In this document: positions 44,161 to 46,972 of the stretch, piece after piece
Layout of the letters: each line of letters opens with the position of its first letter
How positions within the stretch are numbered: position 1 is the first letter of the stretch
Program-made: the position numbers and the translations under genes
Notes under the pieces: generated by a model
Databases searched by the model: none
Told to the model about the DNA's origin: nothing
What the model saw: the letters and a program-made list of their open reading frames with translations, nothing else
NCBI GenBank assembly: GCA_900770415.1
Contig: CAAGKN010000016.1
Span: 1 to 46,972, forward strand
DNA length: 46,972 bases
DNA from: Clostridia bacterium
Lineage (GTDB): Bacteria; Bacillota; Clostridia; TANB77; CAG-508
Reading direction: 5' to 3'

Positions 44161-44189
44161 TTGAAAAAAAACAACGATAAGAGTATAAT
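44161..44189 (+). promoter_or_regulatory. SigA-type promoter of hpt
   Basis: TTGAAA (44161-44166) and TATAAT (44184-44189) have a 17-base spacer, ~38 bases before the ATG. Confidence 0.65.
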
Positions 44190-44227
44190 ATAAAATATGA
44201 ATTTTATTTAAAAAAGGGGTATCAAAA

Positions 44228-44749
44228 ATGGTAGAAATTAAAACATTAATTGACGAAGAAAAACTACACAACAGAATTGACGAAATAGCAAAACAAATAG
44301 AGGAGGAATATAAAGGAAAAGAACTTACACTTATATGCATATTAAAAGGCTCGGTATTTTTTACAGTAGATTTAGCAAAAAGAATCAATGAAGATGTAAG
44401 ACTAGAATTTATAAGAGTATCTAGCTATGGAGAAGGAACAGAAAGTACAGGAGAAATAAAAATGAAGCTAGACTTAAAAGATAGTATTCAAGGGAAAGAC
44501 GTAATAGTAGTAGAAGACATAATAGATACAGGAAGAACTTTATCATATTTACTAGAATATTTAAAAATGAAAAAGCCAAATAGTGTAAAACTATGTACAC
44601 TATTAGACAAGCCAGATAGAAGAGTTATGAAAGATGTAAAAGTTGACTACACAGGATTTGAAATACCAGATAAATTTGTTGTAGGATATGGACTAGACTG
44701 GGATGAAAAATATAGAAATCTACCATATATAGGATACATAGAACAATAA
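44228..44749 (+). CDS. hpt: Hypoxanthine phosphoribosyltransferase
   Basis: 173 residues, type I PRTase. The PRPP-binding loop VIVVEDIIDTGRTLSYLLEY is at ~97-116. The PPi loop ILKGSVFF and the purine-binding Lys/Val region VDYTGFEIPDKFVVGYGLDW are in place. Salvages hypoxanthine/guanine to IMP/GMP. Start behind AAAAGGGG. The uvrC gene follows after a short palindromic element. Confidence 0.95.
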   Translation: MVEIKTLIDEEKLHNRIDEIAKQIEEEYKGKELTLICILKGSVFFTVDLAKRINEDVRLEFIRVSSYGEGTESTGEIKMKLDLKDSIQGKDVIVVEDIIDTGRTLSYLLEYLKMKKPNSVKLCTLLDKPDRRVMKDVKVDYTGFEIPDKFVVGYGLDWDEKYRNLPYIGYIEQ

Positions 44750-44762
44750 AAATAAAGGAATG

Positions 44763-44791
44763 AGAAAAAAGGGGATTGTCCCCTTTTTTCT
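44763..44791. repeat. Perfect palindrome between hpt and uvrC
   Basis: AGAAAAAAGGGGA, loop TTG, then TCCCCTTTTTTCT: a 13-bp perfect inverted repeat with a T-run, so it can terminate hpt. The A/G4 and C4/T core matches 24096-24136. It contributes the codons of an apparent N-terminal extension of uvrC (MRKKGIVPFF...), which I do not accept as the start. Confidence 0.7.
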
Positions 44792-44804
44792 AAAAATTGA
44801 AAAC

Positions 44805-46601
44805 ATGTTTAATATAGAAAAAGAACTTAAAAAACTTCCAGATAAACCTGGAGTTTATATTATGAGAGATAAAAACGATAATATTTTATATGTAGGAAAA
44901 GCTGTTGTACTAAAAAATAGAGTAAGGCAGTATTTTAGAAAAACAAATAAAACAGCTAGAATAGAAAAAATGGTTTCTTTAATAGACCATTTTGAATATA
45001 TCGTAACAGATAATGAAGCAGAGGCATTAATATTAGAATGTAATCTAATAAAAAAGAATATGCCTAAATTTAATGTGCTCTTAAAAGACGATAAAACATA
45101 CCCATATATAAAAATAGATATAAAATCAGATTACCCCAATGTATTTATAACAAGAAGGCTTCAGAATGATGGAGCAAGATATTTTGGACCATACCCTAAT
45201 GCAGGCGCAGCAAAAGAAATGATTGACTTTATAAAAGAAAGATTTAAAATAAGACAATGTAAAAAATTTAAAAGTAATCAAAGAGCATGCTTAAATTATC
45301 ACATAAAAAAATGTTTAGCACCATGCATGGGATATGTAACTAAAGAAGAATATGGAAAACAAATAGACGAAATTATAATGCTTTTAGAAGGCAAAACAAA
45401 AGAAATTATAAAACAAATAGATATTGATATTGCTAAATTTGCAGAAAAACAAGAATACGAAAAAGCTGCAGAATTAAGAGATAAAAAAAATGCAATAGAA
45501 AGAATTTCCGAAAGACAAAAAGTTTCTAATATAAATGAGAGAGCGATAGACGTTGTAGGAATTGCAAAAAACGAATTATCTATATGTATAGAAGTGTTTT
45601 TTGTTAGAAATAGCAAAATGGTCGGAAGAGAACATTACTTTTTCGAGAATTCAAATAACTTAACAGAAAAAGAGCTGTTGTCAGAATTTATAAAACAATA
45701 TTATATTAATAAACTAGACTTACCAAGCAAAATAATGTTACCACAGGAAATAGAAGATATAGGAGCAATAGAAGAATTATTAACAAATAAAGCCCAAAGA
45801 AAAATAGAATTTAAAGTACCTCAAAAGGGAGAAAAACTAAGATTTATAGAAATGGCAAATAACAATGCAAAAATAACATTAGAAAACAAAACAAAAGAAA
45901 AAGAAGATATAGTTTTACAATTAAAAGAAGCATTAAAATTAGAAAAATTGCCGCGAAAAATAGAATGTTTTGACATATCAAATATGGCTGGAGATTACAT
46001 GGTAGCAGGTATGTGCGTAGCAAAGGATGGAGTAATAAACAAAAAACTAGGAAGAAAATTTAAAATAAAAACAGTATTTACACAAGATGACCCAAAATGC
46101 ATGGAAGAAGTAGTAACAAGAAGACTAAAACATTCTATAGAAAATTCAAAAGGGGCATTTGGAACTTTACCAGATGTAATTTTTGCAGATGGTGGAATAA
46201 CGCAAATAAGAGCAATAAAAAAAGCAATAAACAAATACAATATAGAAATTCCAGTATTTGGAATGGTAAAAGACGACAAACACAGTACTAAAAAGTTAAT
46301 AGATGAAAATAAAAACGAGATAGAATTATCGCAGGAGTTAATGAATTTTATAACAAATATGCAAGATGAAGTTCATAGAGTAGCAATTGAATATAACAGA
46401 AGCCTACGAAACAAAGACACAACAAAATCTAAATTAGATAGCATAAATGGAATAGGAGAAAAAAGAAAACAAGAATTGCTTAAAAAATTTGGCAGCATAG
46501 AAGGCATAAAAAAGGCTGATATTCTAGAAATTATGGAAGTAAAAGGAATAACAGAAGAATTAGCAAGAAAAATAAAGAAAGAGCTAATACGAAAGTTGTA
46601 A
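44805..46601 (+). CDS. uvrC: Excinuclease ABC subunit C
   Basis: 598 residues, the family length. The GIY-YIG nuclease domain begins at once, with KKLPDKPGVYIMRDKNDNIL and YVGKA. An Arg/Cys region CLNYHIKKCLAPCMGY follows, then the UVR motif (KQEYEKAAELRDKKNAIE), the RNase H-like second nuclease (ECFDISNMAGDYMVAGMCVA with the catalytic Asp; VIFADGGITQIRAIKKA), and a C-terminal helix-hairpin-helix pair (LDSINGIGEKRKQELLKKFG). The start at 44805 matches UvrC N-termini. An earlier in-frame ATG (44760) only adds residues encoded by a palindromic repeat. No clear ribosome site precedes 44805. Confidence 0.94.
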   Translation: MFNIEKELKKLPDKPGVYIMRDKNDNILYVGKAVVLKNRVRQYFRKTNKTARIEKMVSLIDHFEYIVTDNEAEALILECNLIKKNMPKFNVLLKDDKTYPYIKIDIKSDYPNVFITRRLQNDGARYFGPYPNAGAAKEMIDFIKERFKIRQCKKFKSNQRACLNYHIKKCLAPCMGYVTKEEYGKQIDEIIMLLEGKTKEIIKQIDIDIAKFAEKQEYEKAAELRDKKNAIERISERQKVSNINERAIDVVGIAKNELSICIEVFFVRNSKMVGREHYFFENSNNLTEKELLSEFIKQYYINKLDLPSKIMLPQEIEDIGAIEELLTNKAQRKIEFKVPQKGEKLRFIEMANNNAKITLENKTKEKEDIVLQLKEALKLEKLPRKIECFDISNMAGDYMVAGMCVAKDGVINKKLGRKFKIKTVFTQDDPKCMEEVVTRRLKHSIENSKGAFGTLPDVIFADGGITQIRAIKKAINKYNIEIPVFGMVKDDKHSTKKLIDENKNEIELSQELMNFITNMQDEVHRVAIEYNRSLRNKDTTKSKLDSINGIGEKRKQELLKKFGSIEGIKKADILEIMEVKGITEELARKIKKELIRKL

Positions 46602-46624
46602 TATTCAATTCATTCCTTGAATAT
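46601..46624 (+). other. Small hairpin after uvrC
   Basis: ATATTCAA ... TTGAATAT, loop of 8, right at the uvrC stop. There is no T-run, so it may be an mRNA 3' structure rather than a terminator. Confidence 0.4.
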
Positions 46625-46656
46625 ATATGTAAAAAAAGGACAAGGAGTGAATTAAA

Positions 46657-46857
46657 ATGATTGACATTACAAAAGATGAATTTTGGGATGCTAAATATGA
46701 AGAAACAAGCAGAATAGAAAGAAAAGAGAACAAAGTAAAACAATTTATAATAAAACATAAAATAATAACAACATTACTAGTAAGTTTAAGCATACTAGTA
46801 GCAATAAACACAATTTTAATATATAATTTTTTTAGAATATTAGGATCAATTAGATAA
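46657..46857 (+). CDS. Small single-pass membrane protein of unknown function
   Basis: 66 residues: a charged, coiled N-terminal half (YEETSRIERKENKVKQFIIK) and one transmembrane helix (~40-60, IITTLLVSLSILVAINTILI). AAGGAGTG gives a good start. It lies 55 bases after uvrC, so it may be the last gene of that transcript. Family not recognised. Confidence 0.7.
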   Translation: MIDITKDEFWDAKYEETSRIERKENKVKQFIIKHKIITTLLVSLSILVAINTILIYNFFRILGSIR

Positions 46858-46884
46858 ATTGGAATTTGTAATTATATTCCAAAT
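46856..46884. repeat. 24-bp dispersed repeat copy at the window end
   Basis: AAATTGGAATTTGTAATTAT continuing ATTC is identical to 41752-41775. In this copy it forms an inverted repeat, TTGGAAT ... ATTCCAA. Beyond it (46885-46972) I see no gene. Confidence 0.5.
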
Positions 46885-46972
46885 TAAAATATTAAAATTC
46901 AAAAAATGGTTCAGGTCATGTCGCTTTCATAGAAATTGTAAATTTTCTTGCTCCGCAGCGCCCTCATTAAAA

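Noticed and set aside
44760..44804. 15-residue N-terminal extension of UvrC
   Set aside because: It is encoded by a palindromic repeat, and UvrC families start at MFNIEKELKKLPDKPGVYIM; the ATG abuts its only ribosome-site-like sequence.
46885..46972. Possible RNA gene at the window end (relatively GC-rich tail)
   Set aside because: No tRNA arms, T-box core or other recognisable RNA motif; too little sequence to judge.

Overview
The window is AT-rich, densely coded DNA from a low-GC Gram-positive bacterium, most likely an uncultured member of the Clostridia. The evidence is TTA/AGA/GGA-dominated codon use, strong SigA-type promoters (TTGACA-17-TATAAT), T-box riboswitches for Tyr and Phe, an Rrf2-SufCBDSU iron-sulfur operon, a BofA-family protein, CdaA, surface proteins ending in NPKTG-TM-Lys/Arg tails, and TTG/GTG starts behind AGGAGG-like sites. 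No rRNA, tRNA, CRISPR array, prophage or IS element was seen. Gene content is mostly housekeeping and envelope. LAYOUT: 1-3.5 kb, surface and membrane-anchored proteins; 3.6-5.3 kb, mscL, an HD hydrolase and a membrane protein; 5.4-7.8 kb, the ferrous iron system feoA-feoB-small Cys protein; 7.9-10 kb, tex; 10-13.4 kb, an AbrB-like gene, an XRE regulator and mgtA; 13.6-14.8 kb, two membrane proteins; 15-17.2 kb, a metal-responsive ArsR repressor and P1B ATPase; 17.3-18.2 kb, a CAT/E2-like acyltransferase; 18.4-22.5 kb, a heterodimeric ABC exporter; 22.5-24.1 kb, T-box-tyrS; 24.2-30.6 kb, rrf2-sufCBDSU-mnmA; 30.7-32.5 kb, a lipoprotein, rpiB and maf; 32.5-36.2 kb, T-box-pheST; 36.3-38.1 kb, a small membrane protein, cdaA and truA; 38.1-40 kb, serS-engB; 40.1-46.9 kb, small membrane proteins, rpsT, a dGTPase-like HD protein, a DUF2508-like protein, a BofA-like protein, hpt and uvrC. 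MAIN DISCOVERY: six genes (feoB, the AbrB-like gene, mgtA, maf, cdaA, and truA twice) are interrupted by apparent +1 frameshifts. All seven breaks are the same event: an in-frame CGG codon at which reading must advance one base, so that C is skipped and GGA or GGT (Gly) is read. Removing that single C restores full-length, family-typical proteins every time. The Gly so restored is, as far as I can judge, the one the family expects (FeoB GLGC-S-V-P, TruA GVHALGQ and GNGF, AbrB DELGR, CdaA EQLG, MgtA EGR). Reading the window by hand I found no in-frame CGG read as an ordinary Arg codon in any intact gene. CGG triplets in the other two frames are common (about forty). I see no frame break of any other kind. 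This looks like a lineage in which CGG is not read as arginine but acts as a +1 frameshift, or as a CGGN quadruplet decoded as glycine, in ordinary and even essential genes. A systematic sequencing artefact is the main alternative. OTHER THEMES: sulfur and iron handling (FeoAB, SUF, MnmA); metal homeostasis (MgtA, Cd/Zn-type ATPase under an ArsR repressor with a visible operator); a perfect 12-bp inverted repeat over the suf promoter; shared convergent terminators, one with both stop codons in its loop; and several families of small intergenic palindromic repeats.
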